This document shows, piece by piece, positions 7,160 through 15,620 of a DNA stretch of 64,000 bases. Source of the stretch: Candidatus Dormiibacterota bacterium (GTDB taxonomy: Bacteria > Chloroflexota > Dormibacteria > Dormibacterales > Dormibacteraceae); contig JAMXLM010000018.1 of NCBI GenBank assembly GCA_024280995.1, positions 451,563-515,562 on the forward strand. The letters are read 5' to 3'. Under the pieces are notes generated by a model. It saw nothing but the letters and a program-made list of their open reading frames with translations. It had not been told where the DNA came from and did no database searches. Made by a program: the position numbers and the translations under genes. Positions within the stretch are counted from its first letter, which is position 1. Each line of letters opens with the position of its first letter.

Positions 7160-8697
7160 GCGCGCAGAGAGAGCCCGCCCGCGTATCGCGCTGGGACGAC
7201 GAGATCGAGATGCTCGCGCGTGCGCTGCCGCCTGACCTTGCGCGGGCGCTGCACGAGCGCATCAGCCCGAGCGAGCTGCTCGAGATCGTGCTCGACCTTG
7301 GTCGCGAGCCTGAGGCGCGCGTGCCCGGCCGCGAGGTGCTTCTCGCCGACCATCCGGTCTCGGCCTCCGACCTCGACCACGTCGAGAACAACGTTGGTCA
7401 GTTCAGCGACGACAACCGCGCCGGCATCGAGCGCACCCTGCATCGCGTCTCGGCAATCCGCAACCGCTCGGGCCGCATCGTCGGTCTGACGATGCGGGTC
7501 GGACGCGCGGTCACCGGGACCGGCGAGATCATCCGCGACATCGTCGTCAGCGGCCAGAGCATCCTTCTTCTCGGCCGCCCGGGCATCGGCAAGACCACGA
7601 TGCTGCGCGAGTGCGCGCGCCTGCTGGCCGACGAGCTGCGCAAGCGCGTCGTCATCGTCGACACGTCGAACGAGATAGGCGGCGACGGTGACATCCCACA
7701 CCCGGGCATCGGCCGCGCGAGGCGCATGCAGGTGAGGACCCCGCTCCTGCAGCACGCGGTGATGATCGAAGCCGTTGAAAACCACATGCCCGAGGTGATC
7801 GTCATCGACGAGATCGGCACGGAGCTCGAGGCGGCCGCCGCACGGACGATCGCCGAGCGCGGGGTGCAGCTCATCGCCACCGCTCATGGGCAGACGTTGG
7901 AGAACCTGCTCGTCAACCCCACGCTCAACGACCTGCTGGGCGGAATCCAGAGCGTCACGCTCTCGGACGAGGAGGCGCGGCGCCGCGGCACGCAGAAGTC
8001 GGTGCTCGAACGCAAGGCGCCGCCGACGTTCGACGTCCTCATCGAGATCCAGGATCGTGACCGCGTGGCGATTCACATGCCGCTCGCGGACGTCGTCGAC
8101 ACCGCGCTGCGCGGGCCGATGCAGACGCCGAAGATCCGCGTGCGCACCCATGAGGGTCGAGTCATCTCCAACGTGGACGCGCCTGTGGAGGTGGTGGCCG
8201 AGCCACCCGCGGTCGTGTCCACCACCAAGCCGCTCGGAATCTTTCCGTACGGCGTCAGCCGGCACCACGTCGAGCAGTCGATCCGCGAGCTCGACCTTCC
8301 CGTCCGGGTTCTCGGCAACCTCGACGGCGCGGGCGCCGTCCTGACCTTGAAGAACCACTACCGCCGCCGGCCGGACAGCCTGCGCCAGGCTGAGAGTCGC
8401 GGGCTGCCGATCCACATCCTCAAGAGCAACTCGGTCAGCCAGGTGCGTGACGCGCTTTCCCGCATCTATGGCGTCGAGAAGCAGGACGAAGCGACCACCC
8501 GCGCGCTCGCCGAGGCCGCCGCCGCGATCCGCCAGGTCAAGACGACACTGCGGCCGGTCGAGGTGTCGCCCCAGAACGCCTACCTGCGCCGGCTGCAGCA
8601 CCAGCTGGTCGCCGAGAACGCGCTTTCCGCCCGCAGCACCGGCAAAGAGCCGCAGCGCCGTTTGCGGATAACTCCGGCTCCAGAGCAGCCCGCCTAG
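7156..8697 (+). CDS. AAA+ ATPase with R3H nucleic-acid-binding domain (Ycf45-like)
   Basis: 513 residues. The central ATPase has Walker A LLGRPGIGKTT (about residue 140) and a Walker B in EVIVIDEIGTELEA, like the Ycf45/SpoIIIAA-type single-stranded nucleic-acid-binding ATPases. Near the C-terminus, YLRRLQHQLVAENAL and GKEPQRRLRI match the R3H motif (Arg-x3-His). Between them is a conserved segment beginning FPYGVSRHHVEQSIREL. The cellular role of this family is poorly known. It starts at the ATGA overlap with the GNAT gene and is followed by tmk. Confidence 0.85.
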   Translation: MSAQREPARVSRWDDEIEMLARALPPDLARALHERISPSELLEIVLDLGREPEARVPGREVLLADHPVSASDLDHVENNVGQFSDDNRAGIERTLHRVSAIRNRSGRIVGLTMRVGRAVTGTGEIIRDIVVSGQSILLLGRPGIGKTTMLRECARLLADELRKRVVIVDTSNEIGGDGDIPHPGIGRARRMQVRTPLLQHAVMIEAVENHMPEVIVIDEIGTELEAAAARTIAERGVQLIATAHGQTLENLLVNPTLNDLLGGIQSVTLSDEEARRRGTQKSVLERKAPPTFDVLIEIQDRDRVAIHMPLADVVDTALRGPMQTPKIRVRTHEGRVISNVDAPVEVVAEPPAVVSTTKPLGIFPYGVSRHHVEQSIRELDLPVRVLGNLDGAGAVLTLKNHYRRRPDSLRQAESRGLPIHILKSNSVSQVRDALSRIYGVEKQDEATTRALAEAAAAIRQVKTTLRPVEVSPQNAYLRRLQHQLVAENALSARSTGKEPQRRLRITPAPEQPA

Positions 8698-8698
8698 A

Positions 8699-8704
8699 TA
8701 CATT
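8699..8704 (+). promoter_or_regulatory. Putative -10 box for tmk
   Basis: TACATT lies 11 bases before the tmk ATG, just after the stop of the R3H gene. Support is moderate, since readthrough from upstream is also possible. Confidence 0.35.
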
Positions 8705-8715
8705 TCCCCAGTCAC

Positions 8716-9324
8716 ATGGCGACACGGGGTCTTTTCATCACGTTCGAGGGCACGGAGGGTTCGGGCAAGACCACCCAGGCCGAGCTGCTGGCCGAATGGC
8801 TCCGGCCGAAGGACCCGGTGCTCGTGCGCGAGCCCGGCGGTACGGAGCTGAGCGAGCAGATCCGCGACGTCCTGCTCTACCGCGGGCTCGAGATCGACGC
8901 CGAGGCGGAGATGTACCTCTTCATGGCCTCGCGGCGGCAGTTGATCGCGGAGGTCATCGAGCCCGCGTTGGCGGCGGGCCAGATCGTGATCGCCGACCGC
9001 TACCACGACTCGACGCTGGCTTACCAGGGCGGCGCTCGCGGACTGGCGACGACCTGGCCGCCGAGCTTCCCGCGTCCCGACATCACGTTCCTGCTCATCG
9101 GCGACGTCGAGGCGGGGCTCGGCCGGCACGAGGCGGCGGGCAAGAGCAAGGACCGGATGGAGCGCGAGTCGATCGAGTTCCACCGCAGGGTGGCCGAGGC
9201 GTACGACCGCCTCGCGGACTCGGAGCCCGAACGCTTCGTCCGCCTGGACGCGGCGGGCTCGCGCGACAAGATCCAGTTCGAGGTCCGGGACCACCTGAAG
9301 ACCCGCATCGAAGGGGTCGAGTAG
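8716..9324 (+). CDS. tmk: Thymidylate kinase
   Basis: 202 residues. Phosphorylates dTMP to dTDP. P-loop FEGTEGSGKTTQAELLAEWL at residues 9-28, the DR(Y/H) motif in IADRYHDSTLAYQGG, REPGGTELSEQIRD, and a LID-like segment GKSKDRMERES. Length and motif order are normal. In many bacteria tmk is next to holB; here the delta'-like gene is 12 kb away and tmk is followed by an ABC transporter. Confidence 0.95.
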   Translation: MATRGLFITFEGTEGSGKTTQAELLAEWLRPKDPVLVREPGGTELSEQIRDVLLYRGLEIDAEAEMYLFMASRRQLIAEVIEPALAAGQIVIADRYHDSTLAYQGGARGLATTWPPSFPRPDITFLLIGDVEAGLGRHEAAGKSKDRMERESIEFHRRVAEAYDRLADSEPERFVRLDAAGSRDKIQFEVRDHLKTRIEGVE

Positions 9325-9335
9325 GGCTCTTTCCG

Positions 9336-11714
9336 ATGATCCGGGTGGAGGGCCTGCACAAGAGCTTCGGCGAAGTCCACGCGGTCGCGGGCGTCGACCT
9401 GCGCGTCGAGCGGGGTGAGATCCTGGTTCTTCTCGGCCAGAACGGTGCCGGCAAGTCGACCACCCTGAGGTGCCTGGGCGGCATCCTCAAGCCCGACGCG
9501 GGGACGATCGCGTTCGGCGACCTCCGTCTGCCGGACAACCTCGACAACGTCCGGGCCAGGCTGGGCGTGGTCCCCGACCAGGCGCGACTTTACGGCCGCA
9601 ACACCGCGACCGAGTACCTGGACCACTTCGGCTTTCTCTATGGGGTTCCCGCCGCCGAGAGGCAGCGCAAGATCGCCCAGCTGCTCGAGCGATTCGGGCT
9701 GGCCGATCGCACCGACACCGTTCTTGCCGCCTACTCGCGCGGCATGGCGCAGAAGGTCGCGTTGATACGCGCCACGCTTCACGAGCCCGACTGGATCTTC
9801 TGCGACGAGCCGACAGCGGGCCTTGATCCGGTCGCCGCGGCGGACATGCGCCACTACCTCGTCGAGCAGCGTGAGCGTGGCGCGGCTCTGATCCTTACCA
9901 CCCACATCCTCGGCGACGCTGAGCTGATCGCGGACCGGATCGCGATCATGCGCGGCGGTCGCATCGTCACCTCGGGCACGCTCGACGAGCTCCGTCAGAA
10001 GGCGGCGCATGGACGTACTTATGCCGCCAGGCTCGCCGGCCCACCGGGCGACCCGGTGGTGGTCGGCGCCTGGCTTGCCGAGCACGCGACGAGCCATACG
10101 CTCGACGGCGACGGCCTGAGCTTCACGCTCCCGTGGGAAACCCCGGTCGCCGAGCGTGCGCGGTTTGCGGCTCGCCTCGAGGCGGTGCTCGAGGCGCAGG
10201 GATCGCCGTACTTCGAGCTGGAAGAGCGGCAGCCCAGCCTCGAGGCGGTCTACCTCGACGCCATGTCCCAGCCGCTGCCGGACGCAGACCCCGCGCCGCG
10301 CCCGTCGCGATTCGTCGCGGGCATCGGCGCTGCCCGCATGTTCGGGTCGATTCGCAACCAGGGCCGGTTGCTCGGTCATGCCCTGCCCTTCTACGTGAGC
10401 TCCTGGTGGAGGCGCGGGGACCTGAGCTGGGTCATGTACCTGAACGCCTTCGTCCTGCTCCTGGTCGCCGCGACCTCGCTCTTCGGGCAGCTCCCCGGGC
10501 CCGCGGGCCAGATCACCGCCCGACTCGCCGGCACCGCCGCGTTGCAGGCCGGGCTGCTGCTGCCGCTCTTCTTCCTCTCGTTCGCCCTGCTCGAATCGAT
10601 CAAGAGCTCGATCGGCATCTGGTGGGAGAAGGCGCAGGGATCTCTCGAGGTCCTGCTCTACACGCCTCTCGACGACCCCTCGCTCGTGTGGCTCGAGGTG
10701 CTGCCGGGGGCGATCGTAAGCACCGTCTGGGTGACGGCGTGGATGGCCGCCGGCATGGCGCTGCTCTCGTTTTTCGGCGAATCCGCGCCGTGGGATCTGC
10801 TGCCGGCATTCGCGTTCGTCGCCGCGGTCACGTCGTACTGGGCCGCGATGGGCCGGATGCTCGGCTTCATGCTCTTCCCTCGTGAGGGCGCGGCCGGTGG
10901 GGCCTGGTCGTTCCTGCTCTCGCCGGTATCGGCGGCCGTCGCGGACCTACCGCTCGCCCTGTTCGTGTTCCGGTCGCCGCTCGCGATCGCGTCCCTCGCG
11001 CTGCCGATCACCGCGTGCTTCGCGCTGACGCTCATCTGCGGGGTGACCTTCGACCGCGAGCGTTTGATGGAAACCGGCGTGGGACGGCGGCGCAGGCGCG
11101 TGTGGTTCCAGCTCACGGTGGTGCGCAGGAACGTCGCGGCGATCGCGGCCGGACTTCTGATCGCGGCGGCGTCCGCCGGAATCGCCGGGGCGATCACCGC
11201 GGGCCAGCAGTGGCACTCATGGTCCGACGTGAGCGCGGCGGTGAGGGGCCGGACGCCGGATCCGCAACCCGTAGCGGCGGTCCAGCACCCGGCGCAGAAC
11301 CCGAAGGTCATCGGCGTGACCGTCGCATCGGCCGGGCTTGCGGGCGTGGTTGCGACGCTGGCGCTGATGCTCGCGACGGTCGTGCTGAGCTTCGCCGCAT
11401 TCTTCCTCCTGGGCGTGCCCGCGGTCTTGAACCTGGTCGTGCTCGGCGGGCTGTGGGGGGTGCAGGCCGGCTTCGGCGGAGGAGGCACGCTGCAGCCGTG
11501 GCTCGCGGGCGCGGGCGGTGTGGCTCTCCTCGCGCTGGCGCTGAACACAGGCTCCGCGCTGCCCATCTACTGGTCGCTTGCATTCGGCTCGGGCCGTCGC
11601 CTCGACCGGTTGCGCGAGGCGTGGTCGAACTACTGGGCGCTGTATCGCGCCCTGGTGATCCCCGCCTGCGTGGTTTTCGGTCTCGTGGTGTTCCGCCTGC
11701 TCGCGACCGGCTGA
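9336..11714 (+). CDS. ABC transporter, ATPase and ABC-2-type permease fused in one chain
   Basis: 792 residues. Residues 1-300 are the nucleotide-binding domain: Walker A LGQNGAGKSTTLRCLGG, signature YSRGMAQKVALIRA, Walker B WIFCDEPTAGLDP, and the H-loop LTTHILGDAEL. From residue about 350 several hydrophobic segments follow (LNAFVLLLVAATSLFG, LPLFFLSFALLESI, WVTAWMAAGMALLSFF, VVLSFAAFFLLGVPAVLNLV). The frame is continuous across the junction with no stop. The signature and domain order fit ABC-2 exporters of drugs, lipids or polysaccharides, and the substrate is unknown. The ATG at 9336 gives the standard N-terminus MIRVEGLHKSFG. Confidence 0.87.
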   Translation: MIRVEGLHKSFGEVHAVAGVDLRVERGEILVLLGQNGAGKSTTLRCLGGILKPDAGTIAFGDLRLPDNLDNVRARLGVVPDQARLYGRNTATEYLDHFGFLYGVPAAERQRKIAQLLERFGLADRTDTVLAAYSRGMAQKVALIRATLHEPDWIFCDEPTAGLDPVAAADMRHYLVEQRERGAALILTTHILGDAELIADRIAIMRGGRIVTSGTLDELRQKAAHGRTYAARLAGPPGDPVVVGAWLAEHATSHTLDGDGLSFTLPWETPVAERARFAARLEAVLEAQGSPYFELEERQPSLEAVYLDAMSQPLPDADPAPRPSRFVAGIGAARMFGSIRNQGRLLGHALPFYVSSWWRRGDLSWVMYLNAFVLLLVAATSLFGQLPGPAGQITARLAGTAALQAGLLLPLFFLSFALLESIKSSIGIWWEKAQGSLEVLLYTPLDDPSLVWLEVLPGAIVSTVWVTAWMAAGMALLSFFGESAPWDLLPAFAFVAAVTSYWAAMGRMLGFMLFPREGAAGGAWSFLLSPVSAAVADLPLALFVFRSPLAIASLALPITACFALTLICGVTFDRERLMETGVGRRRRRVWFQLTVVRRNVAAIAAGLLIAAASAGIAGAITAGQQWHSWSDVSAAVRGRTPDPQPVAAVQHPAQNPKVIGVTVASAGLAGVVATLALMLATVVLSFAAFFLLGVPAVLNLVVLGGLWGVQAGFGGGGTLQPWLAGAGGVALLALALNTGSALPIYWSLAFGSGRRLDRLREAWSNYWALYRALVIPACVVFGLVVFRLLATG

Positions 11715-11717
11715 CGG

Positions 11718-12848
11718 TTAGAGGTCCAGTGCCTCCGCGACCAGCTCCCGGTGATATGTCGCGTCGCCCAGCGTCACCTCTGAGGACTTGGCGCGCTTGA
11801 AGTAGAGATGCATGTCGTGCTCCCAGGTGAACCCGATGCCTCCGTGCACCTGGATGCCGTCGCCCGCGACCTTGCGATACGCATCGGACACGTAAGCCTT
11901 CGCCATCGACGACGCCAGCGAGCGGTCGGGCGCGTCGGCGTCGACCGTCCACGCCGCGTAATAGGTCGCCGACCGGCCGCTCTCCGACAGCACCAGCATG
12001 TCGGCGAGCTTGTGCGACACCGCCTGGTAGATGCCGATCGGCTTGCCGAACTGGTGACGCGTCTTCGCGTACTCGGTCGACGTCTCGAGCACCTTCTGCA
12101 CGCCGCCCACCATCTCGGCGCACAGCGCGGCGGTCGCCCATTCCAGCGCTCGCTTGAGGTGCGGCCAGGCCTTGTCGGCGGAACCCATGACCGCATCGGC
12201 GCCGACCTGCGCACCGTCGAAGCGAATCTCGTACCACCGCCGCGTCTGGTCGAGCGTCTCAAGCGGCTTGACCTCGAGACGCTTCATGTCGTGATCGACC
12301 AGGAACAGCGTGATGCCGTCCTCACCTTCGCCGCGCGTGCGCGCGGCGACGACGATGTGGTCCGCGACACCGGCGTCAGGAACGAAGGTCTTGACCCCAT
12401 CGAGCTGCCAGCCTCCGGAGCGCTGATGCGCGCCGAGGCCGATCGCATGCGCATCCCAGCGTCCTGCCGGCTCAGTCAGCGCGAGCGTCGAGCGTGCGGA
12501 TCCCTCGGCGATCGCGTTGAGGACCTTCTTCTTCTGCGCCTCGGTGCCGGCTTCGATGATGGCGGGCACCGCGAGCCCCATGGTGGAGAAGAAGGGCCCT
12601 GGAAGGAGCGCCCGGCCGGCCTCCTCCAGGACGACCACCAGGTCGAGGAAGGTGCCGACGCCGCCGTACTCCTCCGGTATGCCGAGCGCGGTCCATCCCA
12701 GGCCGGCGATCTTCTTCCACAGCGCTTCGTCGTAGGCGTCGGGCGTATCCATCAGCCTGCGCACGACGGACGGGGGACACTCCTTGGCCAGGAATTCGCG
12801 CGCCGAGCGGCGCAGCATCTCCTGCTCTTCGGAGAACGCGAAGTCCAC
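11718..12848 (-). CDS. Acyl-CoA dehydrogenase family protein
   Basis: 376 residues, an FAD-dependent acyl-CoA dehydrogenase for alpha,beta-oxidation of acyl-CoA thioesters. Typical stretches are MDFAFSEEQEMLRRSAREFL, GIPEEYGGVGTFLDLVVVLEEAG, STLALTEPAGRWD, FGKPIGIYQAVSHKLADM and GIQVHGGIGFTWEHDMHLY. Substrate preference cannot be read from the sequence. A related gene lies 700 bases away on the same strand with a membrane protein between them, which suggests a two-subunit or paired-oxidation function as in steroid or branched-acyl degradation. That is inference. Confidence 0.93.
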   Translation of the reverse strand: MDFAFSEEQEMLRRSAREFLAKECPPSVVRRLMDTPDAYDEALWKKIAGLGWTALGIPEEYGGVGTFLDLVVVLEEAGRALLPGPFFSTMGLAVPAIIEAGTEAQKKKVLNAIAEGSARSTLALTEPAGRWDAHAIGLGAHQRSGGWQLDGVKTFVPDAGVADHIVVAARTRGEGEDGITLFLVDHDMKRLEVKPLETLDQTRRWYEIRFDGAQVGADAVMGSADKAWPHLKRALEWATAALCAEMVGGVQKVLETSTEYAKTRHQFGKPIGIYQAVSHKLADMLVLSESGRSATYYAAWTVDADAPDRSLASSMAKAYVSDAYRKVAGDGIQVHGGIGFTWEHDMHLYFKRAKSSEVTLGDATYHRELVAEALDL

Positions 12849-12856
12849 GAGACCGC

Positions 12857-12862
12857 AGTCTA
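12857..12862 (-). promoter_or_regulatory. Putative -10 box of a leaderless promoter
   Basis: TAGACT on the minus strand, eight bases before the GTG at 12848 of the acyl-CoA dehydrogenase. Confidence 0.4.
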
Positions 12863-13501
12863 GTTAGTACTGGGCTCCGACTCGTGTGCTGGAAGCTCGG
12901 GCAGCTCCTCCTCGACGTGTGCGGGCAGCTCGGGCTCCTGTTCCGGCTCGGGGTCCGCCGCTGCGACAGGTGCCGGCTTCGGATCAGCGTGTGGCGCGAC
13001 CGGCGGGATCCTGCGTGTGGGTGGAATCGAAGGCACCGGCGCCGTCCGCCGAAACACCACCATCAAGCCGAAGAACCCGATGAACAGCGCCGCGACCGCA
13101 AAGCCGGTGGCGAAGCCCATGCCCGTGTTCTCGCTCAGAGTCAGCGGTCGTTGCAAACCGCCGCCGCAGGGCGCCGGCGGCGCGGCGCAGCTACCGAGCG
13201 CCGCGAGCTGCAGCGGCACCGAGAACATCGCCAGCAGCCCATAGACGAGCGCCAGGCCCGCGATGAAGTAGAGGATCGCGCTCGCGCCGCGTCCCTGCTT
13301 GTAGACGAAGCCGCACGCGACGAACGCCAGCGCGGCGATCGTGAACGGGATCCCGACCGAGGCGATGCGGCTCGAGGTTCCCCCGATGGCAAGCGGGAGC
13401 AGGCCGCCGACGAGCGCCACCGCGCCCGCCGCCCAGAACGCCCAGGCAACCCGGTCCTCGGCCAGCTGATTCACGAGCGTGAATTCTGTCCTGCGGGACA
13501 C
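12860..13501 (-). CDS. Four-helix membrane protein with acidic Pro/Glu-rich tail, unknown
   Basis: 213 residues. Four hydrophobic helices are visible (AWAFWAAGAVALVGGLLPLA, VGIPFTIAALAFVACGFVY, AILYFIAGLALVYGLLAMF, MGFATGFAVAALFIGFFGLMVVF). Two Cys lie in the loop GSCAAPPAPCGG, and a tail rich in Pro and Glu follows (EPEQEPELPAHVEEELPEL). No named family is recognised. The start is GTG 13501, though GTG 13474 is possible. The region 13469-13484 holds the 7-2-7 palindrome ATTCACG-AG-CGTGAAT. Confidence 0.6.
   Translation of the reverse strand: MSRRTEFTLVNQLAEDRVAWAFWAAGAVALVGGLLPLAIGGTSSRIASVGIPFTIAALAFVACGFVYKQGRGASAILYFIAGLALVYGLLAMFSVPLQLAALGSCAAPPAPCGGGLQRPLTLSENTGMGFATGFAVAALFIGFFGLMVVFRRTAPVPSIPPTRRIPPVAPHADPKPAPVAAADPEPEQEPELPAHVEEELPELPAHESEPSTN
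13469..13484. repeat. 7-2-7 palindrome near the start of the membrane-protein gene
   Basis: ATTCACG-AG-CGTGAAT, perfect arms. It lies inside the gene if the upstream GTG (13501) is used, or exactly at the start codon if GTG 13474 is used. It could be an operator or chance; the related half GTGAATT recurs about 30 bases away, near 13511. Confidence 0.35.
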
Positions 13502-13516
13502 CGCAAGACAAGTGAA

Positions 13517-14674
13517 TTAGCGAGAGCGGGGAAGGCCCAACACCCTCTCGGCGAGGATGTTGCGCAGCACCTCCGAGGTTCCAGCCTCGATCGTGTTGGC
13601 GCGCGAGCGCAGGAACTGGTACTTCCACCCGTCGCCGTCACCGACCTGCGCGGCCGGGCCGGCCACGTCCATCGCGGTCTCGGTCATGCGCTGGTTGAGC
13701 TCGGACCACATGAGCTTGAGGATCGATCCTTCAGGGCCGGGGATGCCGGTGCGCTTGACCGCGGTCACGGCGCGGTAGCCGTTCAGCTGCAGCGCGCGGG
13801 CCTCGATCGTGTGCTGGGCGATCTTCTGGCGCACGAGCGGGTCAGAGCCGCGCCCAAGCTTCCGCGCCCGCTCCGCCAGCTGGGCGGCCGTGATCTGCGC
13901 GCGCGTCGCGAGGGCCAGCCCGAGCGTGCCGCGCTCGTGCAGCAGGGTCGTCATCGCGACAGCCCAGCCCTGTCCCGGCTCGCCCAGGATCTGCGACTTC
14001 GGCACCTTCACGTCCTTGAAGAAGATCTCGTTGAACTCGGCGTCGCCGGTGATCTGGACCAGCGGCCTGACCTCGATGCCGGGGCTCTCCATGTCGACCA
14101 GGAGGTAGGTCAGCCCGTCGCGCGGATTGGTCTCCTTGCGCTCGCGGGCGACGAGCATGCACCACTTTGCGACGTGGGCAAGCGTCGTCCATACCTTCTG
14201 TCCATTGACCAGGTAGTGGTCGCCCTTGTCCTCAGCCCGGGTCTGCAGCCCCGACAGGTCACTGCCCGCGTTGGGCTCGCTGAACCCCTGGCACCAGATC
14301 TCCTCGGCCGAAAGAAGGGGCGCGAGGTAGCGCTTCTTCTGCTCGTCGGTGCCGTGGGCGATGACGACCGGCCCGCCCATGCCGAGACCGATGACGTTGA
14401 TCGGCTCGGGCGTGTGCGCCAGGATCATCTCGTCGTTGAAGATCAGCTGATCCATGAAGCTGCGGCCCTGGCCGCCGTACTCCTTGGGCCAGGTGAGCCC
14501 GACGTAGCCCGCGTCGAAGAGCTTTCGCTGCCAGGCACGGCGTCGCTCGATGAACGCCCGCATGTCGCCGGCGCCATCGCCTTCGCCGTCTGCGTCCCGC
14601 GGCCCGTTTGCCTTCAGCCAGGCGCGGACCTCGTCGCGGAACTCCTTTTCGGAAGCGCTGAGCTCGAAGTCCAT
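13517..14674 (-). CDS. Acyl-CoA dehydrogenase family protein
   Basis: 385 residues, second acyl-CoA dehydrogenase of the region. Shows MDFELSASEKEFRDEVRAWL, LTWPKEYGGQGRSFMDQLIF, WCQGFSEPNAGSDLSGLQTRA, LVNGQKVWTTLAHVAKWCML and EAGTSEVLRNILAERVLGLP. The last motif holds the FAD-contacting EAGTSE(V/I) loop. It resembles the FadE-type enzymes that work as pairs. A TAAGCT box nine bases before the ATG coincides with the stop codon of the upstream LLM gene. Confidence 0.94.
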   Translation of the reverse strand: MDFELSASEKEFRDEVRAWLKANGPRDADGEGDGAGDMRAFIERRRAWQRKLFDAGYVGLTWPKEYGGQGRSFMDQLIFNDEMILAHTPEPINVIGLGMGGPVVIAHGTDEQKKRYLAPLLSAEEIWCQGFSEPNAGSDLSGLQTRAEDKGDHYLVNGQKVWTTLAHVAKWCMLVARERKETNPRDGLTYLLVDMESPGIEVRPLVQITGDAEFNEIFFKDVKVPKSQILGEPGQGWAVAMTTLLHERGTLGLALATRAQITAAQLAERARKLGRGSDPLVRQKIAQHTIEARALQLNGYRAVTAVKRTGIPGPEGSILKLMWSELNQRMTETAMDVAGPAAQVGDGDGWKYQFLRSRANTIEAGTSEVLRNILAERVLGLPRSR

Positions 14675-14683
14675 CAGGCGCTC

Positions 14684-14689
14684 AGCTTA
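14684..14689 (-). promoter_or_regulatory. Putative -10 box of a leaderless promoter
   Basis: TAAGCT on the minus strand, nine bases before the ATG at 14674. Its first three bases are also the stop codon of the LLM gene. Confidence 0.4.
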
Positions 14690-15601
14690 GGCCACCGCCG
14701 AGAGGACCTCTTCGGCCAGCAGCTCGAGCGCGTCTGAGTCGTCGAGCAGGAAGTGCTGGAGCATGAAGAGGTCGATGCCGAGCTTGCCCATCTCGCGCAT
14801 CCGCTGAGCGATCTCTTCCGGCGTGCCCACGAACCACGCGTCCTTGCGGCTCTCGAGCACCTCCTCCGGCGACATCGAGCTCAACGAAGGAATCACCTCC
14901 CTCGCTTGCGCCGCCCGCGCGAGCTGCTCGTCGGGGGTCCGGCCGACGATGAAGCTCGTCATCACGGAACGCTTGACCGTGGACGGGTCGCGACCGGCGT
15001 CGCGGCAGCAGCGGTCGAGCTCGGCGCTGAGCTCGCGAAACTGATCCGCGTCAAGGCGTGACAGGTTCCATTCCGCCGCCTCGCGCGCGACGAGCGGAAG
15101 CGTGCGCTTGGCGCCCTTGCCTCCGATGACGAGCGGGATCGTGCCGCGCGGCGGCTTCGGGCTCGTCTTCTTCCACAGGTCGCGCATGGCCGGGATGCCG
15201 GCCTCGAGCAGGTCGAACCTCTCGCGCTGCGTCAGAAACGGGACTCCGAACACCGCGTGCTCGTTCTCGTTCCAGCCGGCCCCCACGCCGAGAAGCAGGC
15301 GACCGCCCGACAGTGAGTCGACGCTCGCGGCCATCTTCGCCAGCACGCCGGGAACGCGGAATGTCATCGGGCTCACCATCGGGCCGAACTCGATCCTCTT
15401 TGTCCACTCGGCGGCCAGGGCCAGGGACTCCCAGCATTCGATGCAGTCGCGTTCGCTGGTGTGCGGGCCCATCAGGGAGATGAGGTGATCGCTTCTGCGC
15501 AGCGACGCGAAACCGAGGCGCTCCGCGTCGGCGCAGATCCGACGCCAGCGGTCCCAGCTGAGACCCTCCTGGCCCTCGATCATGATCCCGACCTGCGTCA
15601 C
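14687..15601 (-). CDS. LLM-class flavin or F420-dependent oxidoreductase
   Basis: 304 residues, bacterial-luciferase-like TIM barrel. Motifs are QVGIMIEGQEGLSWDRW at the first strand, RSDHLISLMG, RIEFGPMVSPMTFRVP, LLGVGAGWNENEHAVFG, and the flavin/F420 phosphate-loop-like IPLVIGGKGAKRTLPLVA. With a full F420 tail-building operon at 34-37 kb, F420 is a likely cofactor; this is inference. The substrate is unknown, though neighbours are acyl-CoA dehydrogenases. GTG 15601 has a TACGAT box six bases upstream, whereas the ATG at 15685 would overlap the previous gene by 65 bases. Confidence 0.87.
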   Translation of the reverse strand: MTQVGIMIEGQEGLSWDRWRRICADAERLGFASLRRSDHLISLMGPHTSERDCIECWESLALAAEWTKRIEFGPMVSPMTFRVPGVLAKMAASVDSLSGGRLLLGVGAGWNENEHAVFGVPFLTQRERFDLLEAGIPAMRDLWKKTSPKPPRGTIPLVIGGKGAKRTLPLVAREAAEWNLSRLDADQFRELSAELDRCCRDAGRDPSTVKRSVMTSFIVGRTPDEQLARAAQAREVIPSLSSMSPEEVLESRKDAWFVGTPEEIAQRMREMGKLGIDLFMLQHFLLDDSDALELLAEEVLSAVA

Positions 15602-15607
15602 GGATGG

Positions 15608-15613
15608 ATCGTA
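15608..15613 (-). promoter_or_regulatory. Putative -10 box of a leaderless promoter
   Basis: TACGAT on the minus strand, six bases before the GTG at 15601. It supports the shorter start of the LLM oxidoreductase. Confidence 0.4.
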
Positions 15614-15620
15614 GGCGGTC

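Noticed and set aside
7021..9294. Very long open frame on the minus strand opposite the R3H ATPase and tmk genes
   Set aside because: It mirrors two well-recognised plus-strand genes. Its product is Arg/His/Asp-rich with no motif, as expected for the antisense frame of GC-rich coding DNA. Similar shadows at 4628-5794, 2789-3973, 45819-47177 and 48068-49531 were set aside for the same reason.
8796..9335. Upstream extension of the ABC transporter frame through tmk
   Set aside because: The 180 extra residues are an out-of-frame reading of tmk, are Arg-rich and match nothing. The ATG at 9336 gives the normal start of an ABC ATPase.
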